Of a stretch of DNA of 64,000 nt, positions 43,048 through 52,816 are shown piece by piece. Under the pieces are notes generated by a model. It did not search any database and was not told the origin of the DNA. It was given only the letters and a program-made list of their open reading frames with translations. The translations under genes were made by a program, and so were the position numbers. The stretch is from JAENVU01 sp038250905. GTDB taxonomy: Bacteria; Actinomycetota; Acidimicrobiia; IMCC26256; JAENVU01. Positions within the stretch are counted from its first letter, which is position 1; every line of letters begins with the position of its first letter. The DNA lies in contig JBBSBV010000008.1 of assembly GCA_038250905.1 (NCBI GenBank), positions 1 to 64,000 of the forward strand. The letters run 5' to 3'.

Positions 43048-44600
43048 CCGACACGCCGTGGACCGGAGACGCCTGCTCGCTCGTGGACGCATTCCGCGCG
43101 GGGGAGCGGTCGCCGGTGGAGGAACTCGACGCGACGTTCGTCGCCATCGACGCGTCGGACCTCAACTGCTTCGCCCACCTGGACCGCGAGGGCGCCCACC
43201 GGGCCGCCGCGCAGGCCGACCTCAGCAAGCCGTTCGGCGGCGTCCCCACCGGAATCAAGGAACTCGAACCGGTCGAAGGGTGGCCCTTCAGTGAGGCGTC
43301 ACTGGTCTTTCGGGACCGCATCGCCGATCGCACGTCGCACCACGTCGAACGGCTGATCGGCCGCGGCGGTGTCGTACCCGTGGGGGCCACGACCGCGAGT
43401 GAGTTCGGCGGACTGAACGTCTCGGTCACCAGGATTCACGGCGTGACCCACAACCCGTGGCAGCACGGCCGCACCGTCGGGGGATCGTCGAGTGGATCGG
43501 CCGCGGCGGTGGCCGGCGGCATCGTCAGTCTGGCCACCGGGGGCGACGGCGGCGGATCGATCCGGATCCCCGCCGGCTACACCGGGCTGCTCGGGTTCAA
43601 ATCCACGTTCGGCCGGATCCCCCGCAGCCCGCACGCGTATATGCGGCCGAACACCGTCGTGGTCGGCAACGTGGCGCGGTCCGTGCGCGATGCGGCGCGC
43701 TACCTCGACGTGTGTGCGGGACCACACCGCGCCGACCCCACATCGTTGCCCGAGGTCGGGGGATGGGAGGCGGGGCTCGGCACGCACGATCTCCGTGGCC
43801 GGCGCGTCGCGGTCGTGCCCAACCTCGGCGGGATCCCACTGGATGCCGGGGTCGAGGATCGGCTCCGGGCAACGGCGGCCGAACTCGTCGCCGCCACCGG
43901 CATGGTGCAGGCCGACGTGCGCGTCGAGCCACCCAACCTCTCGCTGCAGTGGATGATGGGCAACCTCGCGACCCTCCTCGGTGAACTGGGTGACCGCTGG
44001 CCGCGCTGCGCGTCCGAACTCACCGACGAGGTGGTCTTCGGACTCCGGCTCGCGCAGTCGATGTACAACCTCAACACCGCCGCGGCGGCCGAGTTGCTGC
44101 GGATCGAGGCCAACGAGGTCATGGCGCAGGCGTTCGACGAGGTCGACTTCATCATCTCGGCCACCAACCCCGGTCCGGCGTTCGCGGCGGAAGCGGTCGT
44201 GAGCCAGAGCCAGTCGGGCATCGCCCACTGGGCGATGAACAGCCCGTCGGTCGCGGTCGCGGTTCGGGGGCTGCTCGCCGGGTTGCGGGTGGCGGCCGGG
44301 GTGTTCCCGAAGCTGCCGCCGGCGCTGCTCGCGGCCGGTGGCGCCCGGTTCCCCGACCTGGTGAACATGGGCGGGCTCACGATCATCTCGAACATCTACG
44401 GCAACCCCGCGGTCTCGATCCCCGCGGGGACGATCGACGGGCTGCCCGTCGGGATGCAGGTGCTGGCTCCCCACCACACCGACGCCGTGCTGCTCGACGT
44501 GGCCCTCACGTACGAGCGCGAGCACCCGTGGCCGCTCGTGGCGCCCTCGGTCCCGACCACGGACCGGACCGGATCGCGCCACGGGGTGCCGGTCAACTGA
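43044..44600 (+). CDS. Amidase signature family hydrolase
   Basis: This 518-residue enzyme has the Ser-cisSer-Lys triad: K72 in VPTGIKE, the cis-Ser in GGSSSGS (148-150) and the nucleophile S172 in GDGGGSIRIPAG. The position before GGS is Gly rather than the common Thr. It would hydrolyse a linear amide; the substrate is not identifiable. GAGGAT lies 6 bases before the ATG within the preceding gene and could be an internal promoter. Confidence 0.9.
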   Translation: MTDTPWTGDACSLVDAFRAGERSPVEELDATFVAIDASDLNCFAHLDREGAHRAAAQADLSKPFGGVPTGIKELEPVEGWPFSEASLVFRDRIADRTSHHVERLIGRGGVVPVGATTASEFGGLNVSVTRIHGVTHNPWQHGRTVGGSSSGSAAAVAGGIVSLATGGDGGGSIRIPAGYTGLLGFKSTFGRIPRSPHAYMRPNTVVVGNVARSVRDAARYLDVCAGPHRADPTSLPEVGGWEAGLGTHDLRGRRVAVVPNLGGIPLDAGVEDRLRATAAELVAATGMVQADVRVEPPNLSLQWMMGNLATLLGELGDRWPRCASELTDEVVFGLRLAQSMYNLNTAAAAELLRIEANEVMAQAFDEVDFIISATNPGPAFAAEAVVSQSQSGIAHWAMNSPSVAVAVRGLLAGLRVAAGVFPKLPPALLAAGGARFPDLVNMGGLTIISNIYGNPAVSIPAGTIDGLPVGMQVLAPHHTDAVLLDVALTYEREHPWPLVAPSVPTTDRTGSRHGVPVN

Positions 44601-44633
44601 CCCCGGTCCCGACCGCGACGCGTGATTTCGGGA

Positions 44634-44663
44634 TTGTGACAATTCGTCCGCAACGGGTACGGT
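44634..44663 (+). promoter_or_regulatory. Promoter of the acylase lipoprotein gene
   Basis: TTGTGA (44634-44639) and TACGGT (44658-44663) are 18 bases apart, followed by a 40-base leader. Confidence 0.55.
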
Positions 44664-44708
44664 CCCGGCTCCGCACTTATTGACCGAGCGGGTTCACGGG
44701 GGGCCAAC

Positions 44709-47318
44709 ATGAACGTCCGCAATCGTCGCCGGGCGACGGTCGTCGCCATCGTGGGCGTGCTCGCCCTCGTCTCCTGCAAGCCGTTCGACCCGTTCCGGCC
44801 GCCCACCAAGGGTGCCGCCGACCGCGCTCGTTACATCCTGCCTCCGGGCAACTACGGCGGATTCCCGACCACCGACGAATCGCGTAACCAGTTGCCGCTC
44901 TACGACGGCCTCACGCCGCTGCGTGACCACGTCACCGACACCGACATCAACAAGTTCTTCCTGCCCGAAGACTTCAAGCCGGTGGGCGCGACGCGCCTCG
45001 AACCGACCGGTCATCCGGGCACGACCATCGAATACGACGCCTACGGGGTGCCGCACGTCACCGGTCAGACCCGCGCCGACCTCGCGTTCGGGGCGGGCTG
45101 GGTGACGGCGCGTGACCGCGGGCTGCTCCTCCAACTCGGACGCGGCCCGGCCCGGGTCGCGGTGGCCGACGTTCCCGGCATCAACGCGTTCGGTCTCGTG
45201 ACGAGTGGCCAGACGTTCGTGCCGAGCGCGGCGACCGAGCAACTGGTCACCGACCAGGTGAAGCTGATCGTGGACACCTACGGCGACAAGGGCCGTGAGT
45301 TGGTCGCCGACCTCCAGGCCGAGGCCGACGGCATGACCGCGTACTTCAGGGCGAGCGGATCCGACCAGGCGCCGGCCACGGTGAACGACGTCGTCGCGAC
45401 CACCGCGTTCATCGGTTCGATCTTCGGAGCCGGTGGTGGCGCGGAAGCATCGAACGCCGAGTTCCTGAGCAACCTGCAGAACCACCTGGGCACGGTGCGG
45501 GGCACCCAGGCCTGGAACGACGCGATGTTGTTCGGCGACCCCGAAGCACCGACCACGATCAAGCAACGATTCGACTACCCGGTCCTCACCGGCGGGCCGG
45601 TGACCGGCGCGGTGAAGATCGACGAGGGATCGATCGTCTCCCTGGATCCCCACGCGCCCGCGGCGCCGGTGGCGGCGAGCACCGCCGGGCCGTCGACGGC
45701 CGCCTCACTCGTGACCGCGACCCGGGCGGCGTCATCGTCCTCGCCGCTGGTCGGTCCGCCGGACTCGCAGGCGGCCGCCGAGGTCCCGACCTATCCGGCG
45801 GCCGGGCCGGTTCCCGCCAAGCAGGCGTCGAACTTCCTCGTCGTCGACCCGAGCCGTGCCCGGAGCGGGAACACGCTCGCGGTGATGGGCCCGCAGCTCG
45901 GGTACTACTACCCGGAGATCGTGCAGCAGATCCACCTCACCGGTCCTGGCATCGAGGCCCAGGGCGTCGCGGTGCCGGGCATGGCGATGTACCTGCTGAT
46001 CGGGCGCACCCGTGACTATGCGTGGAGTCTCACCTCGGCGAACCACGACGTCCGTGACGTCTTCGCCGAGCAGTTGTGCAACCCCGACGGTTCCGCCCCG
46101 ACGCGCGCGTCGACCAGCTACCTGTTCAAGGGTGTGTGCCGACCGTTCGACACGTTCGACGCCGGCACGCTCAACGGGGTGGAGTTGCGGTACCCGGTGT
46201 CGGTGCACGGCCCGATGATCGGGACCGCGACCTCCGACGGCAAGCCCATCGCGTTGACGCGCAAGCGCTCCACGTTCGGTCGTGACGGCCTCAACCTCGG
46301 TGCGTTGAAGGACATGACCGAGGGCAAGGCCACGACCCCGAGCAAGTTCTGGAGCATCGCCAACCAGTTCGGGTTCACGTTCAACTGGGCGTACGCGTCA
46401 CACAGTGCGACCGCCTTCTTCACGTCGGGGCTGCTGCCGGTGCGCGCGCCGGGCCTCGACCGACGGCTCCCGACCGACGGGACCGGCAACTACGAATGGC
46501 GAGGGTTCCTCAGCGAGTCGCAGCACCCGCATTCGGCGGCCGGACCCGACGGGCTCCTGCTCAACTGGAACAACCAGTCGGCACCCGGGTTCATGCATGG
46601 CGACGACGACCCGTACGGTTCGGTGCATCGCGTCGAACTCTTCAACCAGTACCCGAACCGCGTCACGCTCGCGCAGGACGTCGGCGTGATGAACCGCGCG
46701 GCCACCGAGGACCTGCGGGCCCCGGTCTGGCCGGTCATCAGTCAGGTGCTCCACGGCGGTCCGGCGCCCAGCCCGCTTGCCGCCCAGACCGTGCAGATGC
46801 TCGACGACTGGGTGGCGCGTGACGCACCCGTCCTGGACGCCGACAACAGCGGCCAGTACGACGACGCCGGACCCACTGCGATGAACGCGCTGTGGAACCC
46901 GATCGCCGACGCGGTGATGCGACCGGTCTTCGGTGCCTCGACCTCGGCGCTCGACTCCATCCGTGGTCTCGGGAGCCTGTCGGGCGAGTCCTACGTGGAC
47001 AAGGACCTGCGGACGCTGCTCGGCCAACCGGTCCAGGGACCGTTCAACCTGCGGTACTGCGGGAACGGTTCGCTGGCGGACTGCCGGGCGTCGTTGTGGT
47101 CGGTGGTGGCCCAGGTGGCCTCCGGGCTGGCGACGGCACAGGGAACGACTGATCCCACCGCCTGGCGGAGCAATGCCCGGCGGACCAACTTCACGCCGGG
47201 GTTGATCCCCGACACGTTCCGGATCACCAACCGGCCGACGTTCCAGCAGGTGCTCGAGTTCCTCAATCCGGATCACGGGCATGGGCACGGGGATGGCCAC
47301 GGCCGCGGGAACGGCTGA
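44709..47318 (+). CDS. Penicillin-acylase-family (S45) lipoprotein
   Basis: This 869-residue Ntn-hydrolase precursor has a lipobox (LVSC, C23) that should tether it to the outer face of the membrane. Pro-peptide cleavage should expose S374 in KQASNFLVVD as the nucleophile of the beta chain, followed by the GNTLAVMGPQLGYYYPE block. Members cleave penicillins, acyl-homoserine lactones or other N-acyl compounds. A Ser/Ala-rich linker (about 315-365) precedes the cleavage site. The C-terminus ends in a His/Gly-rich tail (HGHGHGDGHGRGNG), possibly metal-binding. Confidence 0.88.
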   Translation: MNVRNRRRATVVAIVGVLALVSCKPFDPFRPPTKGAADRARYILPPGNYGGFPTTDESRNQLPLYDGLTPLRDHVTDTDINKFFLPEDFKPVGATRLEPTGHPGTTIEYDAYGVPHVTGQTRADLAFGAGWVTARDRGLLLQLGRGPARVAVADVPGINAFGLVTSGQTFVPSAATEQLVTDQVKLIVDTYGDKGRELVADLQAEADGMTAYFRASGSDQAPATVNDVVATTAFIGSIFGAGGGAEASNAEFLSNLQNHLGTVRGTQAWNDAMLFGDPEAPTTIKQRFDYPVLTGGPVTGAVKIDEGSIVSLDPHAPAAPVAASTAGPSTAASLVTATRAASSSSPLVGPPDSQAAAEVPTYPAAGPVPAKQASNFLVVDPSRARSGNTLAVMGPQLGYYYPEIVQQIHLTGPGIEAQGVAVPGMAMYLLIGRTRDYAWSLTSANHDVRDVFAEQLCNPDGSAPTRASTSYLFKGVCRPFDTFDAGTLNGVELRYPVSVHGPMIGTATSDGKPIALTRKRSTFGRDGLNLGALKDMTEGKATTPSKFWSIANQFGFTFNWAYASHSATAFFTSGLLPVRAPGLDRRLPTDGTGNYEWRGFLSESQHPHSAAGPDGLLLNWNNQSAPGFMHGDDDPYGSVHRVELFNQYPNRVTLAQDVGVMNRAATEDLRAPVWPVISQVLHGGPAPSPLAAQTVQMLDDWVARDAPVLDADNSGQYDDAGPTAMNALWNPIADAVMRPVFGASTSALDSIRGLGSLSGESYVDKDLRTLLGQPVQGPFNLRYCGNGSLADCRASLWSVVAQVASGLATAQGTTDPTAWRSNARRTNFTPGLIPDTFRITNRPTFQQVLEFLNPDHGHGHGDGHGRGNG

Positions 47319-47384
47319 CCGGTCGCCCGCCGGGGGCGCGCCGATGAGCGCGCACCCGGCCCGACCACGTGCGACCATTTCGCG

Positions 47385-47879
47385 ATGGGAGCATGGCCAT
47401 CGCGATCCAACTGGCACCGACACCCCGGGGTGCGGTCGGGTGATCAGCTGACGCTCGGCGAACGCGCCGCCGACCGGATGCGCAACACGATGGGTTCGTG
47501 GCCGTTCGTCTTCGGGTTCTTCGCGGTGATGATCGTCTGGGCGATCGTCAACTCCGTGTTCTACCTGGGTGGGAGCAACGGCAAGCACGGCTTCGACCCC
47601 TACCCCTACATCCTGTTGAACCTGTTCCTCTCGATGCTCGCGGGAGTGCAGGCGGCCGCCTTGTTGATCGCCGCGAAACGGGCCGACGGGATCTCGTCGG
47701 AGATCGCGCTCCACACCGAGCGCAACACCGACGACCTCAAGCGGCTCGTCGAGGAGAACACCGCGCTCACCGAAGCGATCAAGCGGAACACCGACCTGCT
47801 CGAGGATCTGCACCGTCATGTGCTGGCGATGCAGGCGAGCGTGACGGGATCCGGGCCCGAGCCGCCCGCCCCCACTTAG
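47385..47879 (+). CDS. DUF1003 membrane protein
   Basis: This 164-residue protein matches DUF1003: RAADRMRNTMGSWPFVFGFFAVMIVWAIVNS, then FDPYPYILLNLFLSMLAGVQAAALLIAAKR, with two TM helices (about 37-58 and 74-95). A C-terminal helix is rich in Glu/Asn. Some family members relate to envelope or cation homeostasis, but the function is unknown. No good ribosome site precedes the ATG at 47385, and a GTG or TTG nearer the domain is possible. Confidence 0.8.
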   Translation: MGAWPSRSNWHRHPGVRSGDQLTLGERAADRMRNTMGSWPFVFGFFAVMIVWAIVNSVFYLGGSNGKHGFDPYPYILLNLFLSMLAGVQAAALLIAAKRADGISSEIALHTERNTDDLKRLVEENTALTEAIKRNTDLLEDLHRHVLAMQASVTGSGPEPPAPT

Positions 47880-47940
47880 GCCTCGGGTCGTAGGCGCGTC
47901 GGCCGCGGCGGGCGCCGTCGCCGGTCACTACCCTCGCCGC

Positions 47941-49146
47941 ATGGACGACAACGCGACGCTGCTGGCCGAGGCCGAAGCGCTCCTGGCTGATGCAGTGCAG
48001 TTGCGGCGTGAACTCCACCGGCACCCCGAGTTGGGTCTCGACCTTCCCCGTACCCAGGACGCGGTCCTCGCGGCGATCGACGGTCTCGGGCTCGAGGTCT
48101 CGACGGGGACGGGGCTCTCGAGCGTGACCGCGGTGCTCGACTCCGGCCGCCCGGGTCCCACGGTCCTCCTCCGCGGCGACATGGACGCCCTTCCGCTCCC
48201 CGAAGCCACCGGCCTCGAGTTCGAGAGCACGGTCGACGGCGCGATGCACGCGTGTGGCCACGATGCCCACGTGGCGATGCTCGTGGGCGCGGCCCGCCTG
48301 CTCCGCGCCCACGAGACCGACCTGTCGGGACGCGTCGTCTTCATGTTCCAACCGGGAGAGGAGGGTCACCACGGAGCCCGCGTGATGATCGAGGAGGGGG
48401 TGCTCGACGCAGCCGGTGCGCCGGTCGACCTGGCGTTCGCGATGCATCAGACGCCGAACCTGCCGAACGGTGTCGTCGCCACCAAGGCCGGACCGCTGCT
48501 GGCGTCGGCCGACGTCCTGACCATCACGGTCGTCGGTCGGGGTGGTCACGCCTCCTCGCCGTACCAGGCGCTCGATCCCATCCCGGTGGCGTGTGAGATC
48601 GTGCTCGCGATCCAGACGATGGTGACGCGCAAGATCAACGTGTTCGAACCGGCGGTGGTGACGGTCGCGCAGATCACGGCGGGGACGACGAACAACGTCA
48701 TCCCCGAGCGGGCTCGTATCCACGGCACGATCCGCGCGGTCTCGGCCGCCAGCCGCCGGATCGTCCACGCGGAACTCCGACGGTTGGCCGACGGCATCGC
48801 CGCCGCGCACGGCGCGACCGCAATATTGCGGATCGACGATGGGTTTCCGGTGACGATCAACGATGGGACGATCTCGGCCTGGGCGCAGGAGGTGGCGCGC
48901 GACCTACGCGGGCCCGAGACCGTGATCGACATGCCGAGCCCGATGATGGGTGCGGAGGACTTCAGCTACGTCCTGGAGCGGGTACCCGGCGCGATGGTGT
49001 TCCTCGGGACCTGCCCGGTTGACCAGCGTCCGAGTACCGCACCGCCGCTGCATTCCAACCGCATGGTGCTCGACGAAGGTGCCATGACGGCCGGCATCGC
49101 GCTGCATGCGGCCGTCGCCCTCGCGAAATCCGCGGGGCCTGCCTGA
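47941..49146 (+). CDS. M20-family amidohydrolase (N-acyl-amino-acid hydrolase type)
   Basis: This 401-residue metallohydrolase shows RRELHRHPELG near the start, GDMDALPLPE and HACGHDAHVAMLVGAA for metal binding, QPGEEG with the catalytic Glu, and a dimerisation domain with GRGGHASSPYQALDPI. It resembles hippurate/N-acyl-amino-acid amidohydrolases. The ATG lies 6 bases after TACCCT (47929-47934), predicting a leaderless mRNA. Confidence 0.92.
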   Translation: MDDNATLLAEAEALLADAVQLRRELHRHPELGLDLPRTQDAVLAAIDGLGLEVSTGTGLSSVTAVLDSGRPGPTVLLRGDMDALPLPEATGLEFESTVDGAMHACGHDAHVAMLVGAARLLRAHETDLSGRVVFMFQPGEEGHHGARVMIEEGVLDAAGAPVDLAFAMHQTPNLPNGVVATKAGPLLASADVLTITVVGRGGHASSPYQALDPIPVACEIVLAIQTMVTRKINVFEPAVVTVAQITAGTTNNVIPERARIHGTIRAVSAASRRIVHAELRRLADGIAAAHGATAILRIDDGFPVTINDGTISAWAQEVARDLRGPETVIDMPSPMMGAEDFSYVLERVPGAMVFLGTCPVDQRPSTAPPLHSNRMVLDEGAMTAGIALHAAVALAKSAGPA

Positions 49147-49168
49147 GCGCACGGCTCGGGGATGGCGG

Positions 49169-49184
49169 CGTGCCGTCCGGCACG
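49169..49184 (+). terminator. Short hairpin after the amidohydrolase gene
   Basis: Perfect 7-bp arms CGTGCCG and CGGCACG with a 2-base centre lie 23 bases after the stop. It could also be an operator for the following gene. Confidence 0.4.
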
Positions 49185-49234
49185 GGTGGACAATTTCGGT
49201 GGGCGAGTGGTGAGGAAGTCGGTACGGTGCGCGT

Positions 49235-50242
49235 GTGGCAGTGATCATGTGGGGAGTCGTGACGCTGCTGGCTGTCGTCGTCGTGACCTGGTGGTCCGGG
49301 GTGGATCGCTTCGCTTTCCTCGCAATGGTGCACGACAGCCTGCCGGTCGTGTTGAGCCTCGCCTGGCTGGTGGGTGGGTACGCCCTGTTCACCAACCGGT
49401 GGCCGCTCGCCGCCGCGGCCGCCGTCTTCGTCGGGCTCCACCTGGCCGTCGTGCTCCCGCCGCTCGCCCGTGGTCCCGTGCCGGCCTGGGCCGAAAGCGC
49501 CCCGCGGCTGTCGGTCGTGCTCGCCAACGTGTTCGTCGACAACCGCACCCCCGACCGGGCGGCGACCGCACTCGTGCGAACCGGCGCCGACGTGCTCGTG
49601 GTGGCGGAGCGCACCGACGAGTTCATGACCGGGTTCCGCGCCGCCGGAGGTGAGAACGCCTACCCCTCCCGGCTCGACGGGCCCGCGGATCGCCCGGACT
49701 ACGCGATGACGATCGCGACGCGCGTCGCGTTGCTTCCCGGATCGGAGGTGGTTCGCGGCGGCGCGCTCACCGCGATCCACGCCGTCGTCGACGGCGGGTC
49801 CCGACCGGTGACGGTGCTCGGAGTGCACCTCTCGGCGCTGCTGGCCCCCGGTGGATTCCGCTCGTGGCGGACGGAGATCCGCGAACTCGGTGAACTCCTC
49901 GCCACCCTGACACCTCCGTTCGTGGTGATCGGCGACTTCAACTCCAGCCGCTTCCGCCCGGAGTTCGCCCGGTTGGTGCGCCGCGCCGGACTCACCGACG
50001 TGCACGGTGGGGTCGGCAAGGGGCTGAGCCGGTCGCTCAAGCTCTCCGCACGCGGGTTCCTGGCCTCGGTCCCGGCCTTCACCCGGGTGGACCATGCACT
50101 CGTGAGTCCCGGTCTCCACGCGCTCGACGTACAGAACCTGGAAACCGCCGGCAGTGACCATCACCCGTTCTTGGCCATGCTCGCCGTCCACCCCGACCCG
50201 AGTCGTGGACTCCGGGACGTGCCGCCGGCGGTGGCGGACTGA
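49235..50242 (+). CDS. Membrane-anchored endonuclease/exonuclease/phosphatase-fold protein
   Basis: This 335-residue protein has three TM helices in the first 80 residues and an EEP (DNase I-like) domain (about 90-325). The metal and catalytic motifs VVIGDFNSSRFRPEF and SDHHPFLAML are present. The domain probably faces outside. GTG lies 6 bases after TACGGT (49223-49228). The substrate could be nucleic acid, phospholipid or inositol phosphate. Confidence 0.85.
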   Translation: MAVIMWGVVTLLAVVVVTWWSGVDRFAFLAMVHDSLPVVLSLAWLVGGYALFTNRWPLAAAAAVFVGLHLAVVLPPLARGPVPAWAESAPRLSVVLANVFVDNRTPDRAATALVRTGADVLVVAERTDEFMTGFRAAGGENAYPSRLDGPADRPDYAMTIATRVALLPGSEVVRGGALTAIHAVVDGGSRPVTVLGVHLSALLAPGGFRSWRTEIRELGELLATLTPPFVVIGDFNSSRFRPEFARLVRRAGLTDVHGGVGKGLSRSLKLSARGFLASVPAFTRVDHALVSPGLHALDVQNLETAGSDHHPFLAMLAVHPDPSRGLRDVPPAVAD

Positions 50243-50406
50243 CGGAACGCCGCCGCGCCTCAGACGCGGTGCAGTCCGTTCACGGTGGGCAGGGTGACGT
50301 GCACGCGGGTGAAGTCGACGGCCGAACGGCGGTGCCGACGTCGGGACCTTGGGCTCTGGCGGCCGCGTCGGCACCCGACGACGCTGGGATTGACGAAAGG
50401 ACCACC

Positions 50407-50778
50407 ATGGCCGAAACCCTCACCACCCAAGCCGAAACTGTCGAAGCCCTGCGGGTCAAGGTCGGCGAACTCGAGGAGCTGCTCGCCCGCCTGGGTCATC
50501 AGGTGGTCGACGCGACCCTCGACGCGGCGCGAGCTCGTATCGACACGCTGCGGGTCCGGGCCAACCTCGGGCGCATGGACGCGCGGGACGAGGCCGACGT
50601 CCGCTTCGAAGAGGCCGCCGAGATCCTGCAACGTGCGCACGACCGGTTCGCGGCGCTCACCGACGAGTCCGAAGATGTCGGGATCGCGTTGGTCGAGGGG
50701 CTCCAGAGCGCCCGCGACGAACTCGAAGCCGCCGTACAACTCGTCGAGGACCGGGTGAGCGCCGGACCCAACCCCTGA
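50407..50778 (+). CDS. Small acidic coiled-coil protein, unknown
   Basis: This 123-residue protein is almost entirely helical, with heptad-like spacing from residue 8 to 115, and has no cysteines and no signal peptide. AAAGGA lies 6 bases before the ATG at 50407. The frame is open upstream but the ribosome site decides the start. No family is recognised. Confidence 0.6.
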   Translation: MAETLTTQAETVEALRVKVGELEELLARLGHQVVDATLDAARARIDTLRVRANLGRMDARDEADVRFEEAAEILQRAHDRFAALTDESEDVGIALVEGLQSARDELEAAVQLVEDRVSAGPNP

Positions 50779-50800
50779 TCACCGTCTCGATATTGCGCCC

Positions 50801-51712
50801 GTGAGTTCACCGCCAACGGCTGCAACCGTGGTCCGCACGCGCGGGCTCACGAAGCGTTTCGGCGCGACGCTCGCGGTCGACCGTCTCGATCTCGACGTCG
50901 CGCCGGGCTCGGTCTTCGGCTTCCTCGGTCCCAACGGTGCGGGCAAGACGACGACGATCCGATTGCTCCTCGGCCTGCAGCGACCCAGCGAGGGCACCGC
51001 CGAGATCTTCGGGCTCGACTGCACCCGCGCGCGTGAACAGATCCATCGTCACGTCGGCTACCTCCCCGGCGACTTCGCCGTGTACCCACACCTCACCGGT
51101 GCGCAGTACCTGGCGTTCCTGACGGCCCTGCGTGGCGGGGTCGCGCCGGGCGCGGTCGAGGGACTCGTCGACCGGTTCGAACTCGACGTGACCCGTCATC
51201 TCGGCACGCTCTCACGCGGCAACCGGCAGAAGGTGGGACTGGTGCAGGCGTTCATGCACGAGCCCGAACTCCTGGTCTTGGACGAACCGACGAGCGGGCT
51301 CGACCCACTCATGCAACAGCGGTTTCGGGAACTGGTGGCGGCAGCACGCGATCGCGGTGCCACGGTGCTCCTGTCCAGCCATGTGCTGGGTGAGGTGGAG
51401 GAGATCGCCGACACCGTCGGGATCCTGCGGGCCGGTCGCCTGGTCATCGTGGAGAACCTCGAACAGCTGAAGGAACACGCCCGCCGCCACGTCGAGATCA
51501 CCTTCGCCCGGGAGGTGCCGACCGAGAACCTCCGGCGCGTGGTCGGCGTCCACGAACTGGTGGTGACCGGCCGGACTGCACGGCTCGTGGTGGCAGGTTC
51601 GATGGACGAGTTGTTCCGAGTCGCGGCGCCGGCCGGGGTGGAGAACGTGGTGGCGTCCGAGGCCTCGCTCGAGGAGATCCTGCTCGGGTACTACTCGGAG
51701 CCGAACCGATGA
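50801..51712 (+). CDS. ABC exporter ATPase
   Basis: This 303-residue ATPase has Walker A GPNGAGKTT, the signature LSRGNRQK, Walker B LLVLDEPTSGLD and the H-loop LLSSHVLGEVEE, with a C-terminal accessory domain as in drug/antibiotic-type exporters. GATATT lies 6 bases before the GTG. It overlaps the permease gene by 4 bases (ATGA). Confidence 0.93.
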   Translation: MSSPPTAATVVRTRGLTKRFGATLAVDRLDLDVAPGSVFGFLGPNGAGKTTTIRLLLGLQRPSEGTAEIFGLDCTRAREQIHRHVGYLPGDFAVYPHLTGAQYLAFLTALRGGVAPGAVEGLVDRFELDVTRHLGTLSRGNRQKVGLVQAFMHEPELLVLDEPTSGLDPLMQQRFRELVAAARDRGATVLLSSHVLGEVEEIADTVGILRAGRLVIVENLEQLKEHARRHVEITFAREVPTENLRRVVGVHELVVTGRTARLVVAGSMDELFRVAAPAGVENVVASEASLEEILLGYYSEPNR

Positions 51713-52503
51713 AGCTGTCGAGCATCTTCGCGAAGAGCCTGTTCGACCAGCGACGCTCGTTCGCCGGGTGGAGTCTCGGCGTGGGCCTGCTCGTGATCGT
51801 CATGGCCGCGATGTGGCCTTCGGTCCGGGACATGCCGGGGCTCGACACCTTCGTGCAGAACTACCCGGCCGCGCTGCGCAAGCTGTTCAATCTCGAGACC
51901 TTCAGGACGGGTTCCGGATACCTCAACACCGAACTGTTCAGCCTGATGGTCCCAGCGCTGTTCCTCGTGTTCGGCATCGGCCACGGGGCCCGGTTGCTCG
52001 CGGGTGAGGAGGAGGACCGCACGCTCGACGTGCTCCTCTCCACCCGCTGCTCGCGCCGCCGTGTCCTGCTCGAAAAGGCGGCCGGGCTGGTGGTCGTCGT
52101 GATCGGCCTGGGCCTGGTGCTGACCGTCGTCACGCTCATCATGGGGTTGGTGCTCGGGATGGGAATGACCGTCGGTGAGGTCGTGCGCGGCGGTCTGGCG
52201 ATGGCCGCGCTCGGGATCGAGTTCGGGCTGGTGGCACTGGCGGTGGGCGCCGCCCGCGGCCGTCGGGCCGTAGCGATCGCCGTCGCGACGGCCCTCGCGA
52301 TCGCGGGGTACGTCCTCTACGTCCTGGGCCAACTCATCCATGCCGTGGAACCCTGGCGGGGGATCTCACCGTTCGTGCAGGCCCTCGATCGGGGACCGAT
52401 CAGGCCGTCGTGGTCGGCCGGCCCGGCGGTCATGATCCTGTGTGGTGTGGTCGCCCTCGCCATCTCGATCCCCGTCTTCGAACGTCGTGACATCGGGAGC
52501 TAG
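51709..52503 (+). CDS. ABC-2 type permease
   Basis: This 264-residue permease has six TM helices (about 20-40, 75-95, 120-145, 155-178, 185-205 and 235-255) and the EEEDRTLDVLLSTRCSRRRVLLEK segment typical of ABC-2 permeases. It is coupled to the ATPase upstream. Substrate unknown, probably a hydrophobic compound. Confidence 0.88.
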   Translation: MKLSSIFAKSLFDQRRSFAGWSLGVGLLVIVMAAMWPSVRDMPGLDTFVQNYPAALRKLFNLETFRTGSGYLNTELFSLMVPALFLVFGIGHGARLLAGEEEDRTLDVLLSTRCSRRRVLLEKAAGLVVVVIGLGLVLTVVTLIMGLVLGMGMTVGEVVRGGLAMAALGIEFGLVALAVGAARGRRAVAIAVATALAIAGYVLYVLGQLIHAVEPWRGISPFVQALDRGPIRPSWSAGPAVMILCGVVALAISIPVFERRDIGS

Positions 52504-52573
52504 GAGCGGACCATGCAGGGAACCGGAGGGGTACAGGACGTGACGCGGTTCACGCGCAACGCCTGCCGAGCCG

Positions 52574-52585
52574 GGTGTAGACACC
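52574..52585. promoter_or_regulatory. Palindrome upstream of the ferredoxin-P450 genes
   Basis: GGTGT-AG-ACACC forms perfect 5-bp arms 34 bases before the ferredoxin ATG. It may be an operator. Confidence 0.35.
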
Positions 52586-52618
52586 ATTCGAACGCATTCG
52601 CTTCTTGGGGAGTTCGTC

Positions 52619-52813
52619 ATGCGCGTCACCGTCGATCGTGAGAAGTGCCAGGGCCACAACCGCTGCTACGCACTCGCACCGGAGGTCTTCGATGTCGACG
52701 ACATGGGCTACGCGTTCGTCCTCGTCGAGGGTGACCTCCCGCCCGAGTTGGAAGCCGGCGCACGGGCCGGCGCCGCGAACTGTCCGGAATACGCAATCAC
52801 GATCACGGAGTAA
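52619..52813 (+). CDS. [3Fe-4S]-type ferredoxin for cytochrome P450
   Basis: This 64-residue ferredoxin shows C10 and C16 in EKCQGHNRCYALAPEVF and a third Cys in NCPEYAI; His replaces the second cluster Cys, the pattern of three-iron ferredoxins that serve P450s. GGGGAG lies about six bases upstream of the ATG. It is 3 bases before the P450 gene, its probable electron acceptor. Confidence 0.92.
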   Translation: MRVTVDREKCQGHNRCYALAPEVFDVDDMGYAFVLVEGDLPPELEAGARAGAANCPEYAITITE

Positions 52814-52816
52814 CTG

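Noticed and set aside
43299..44642. 447-codon minus-strand frame over the amidase gene
   Set aside because: The plus strand encodes a clear amidase with catalytic motifs; the reverse frame is a codon-bias shadow.
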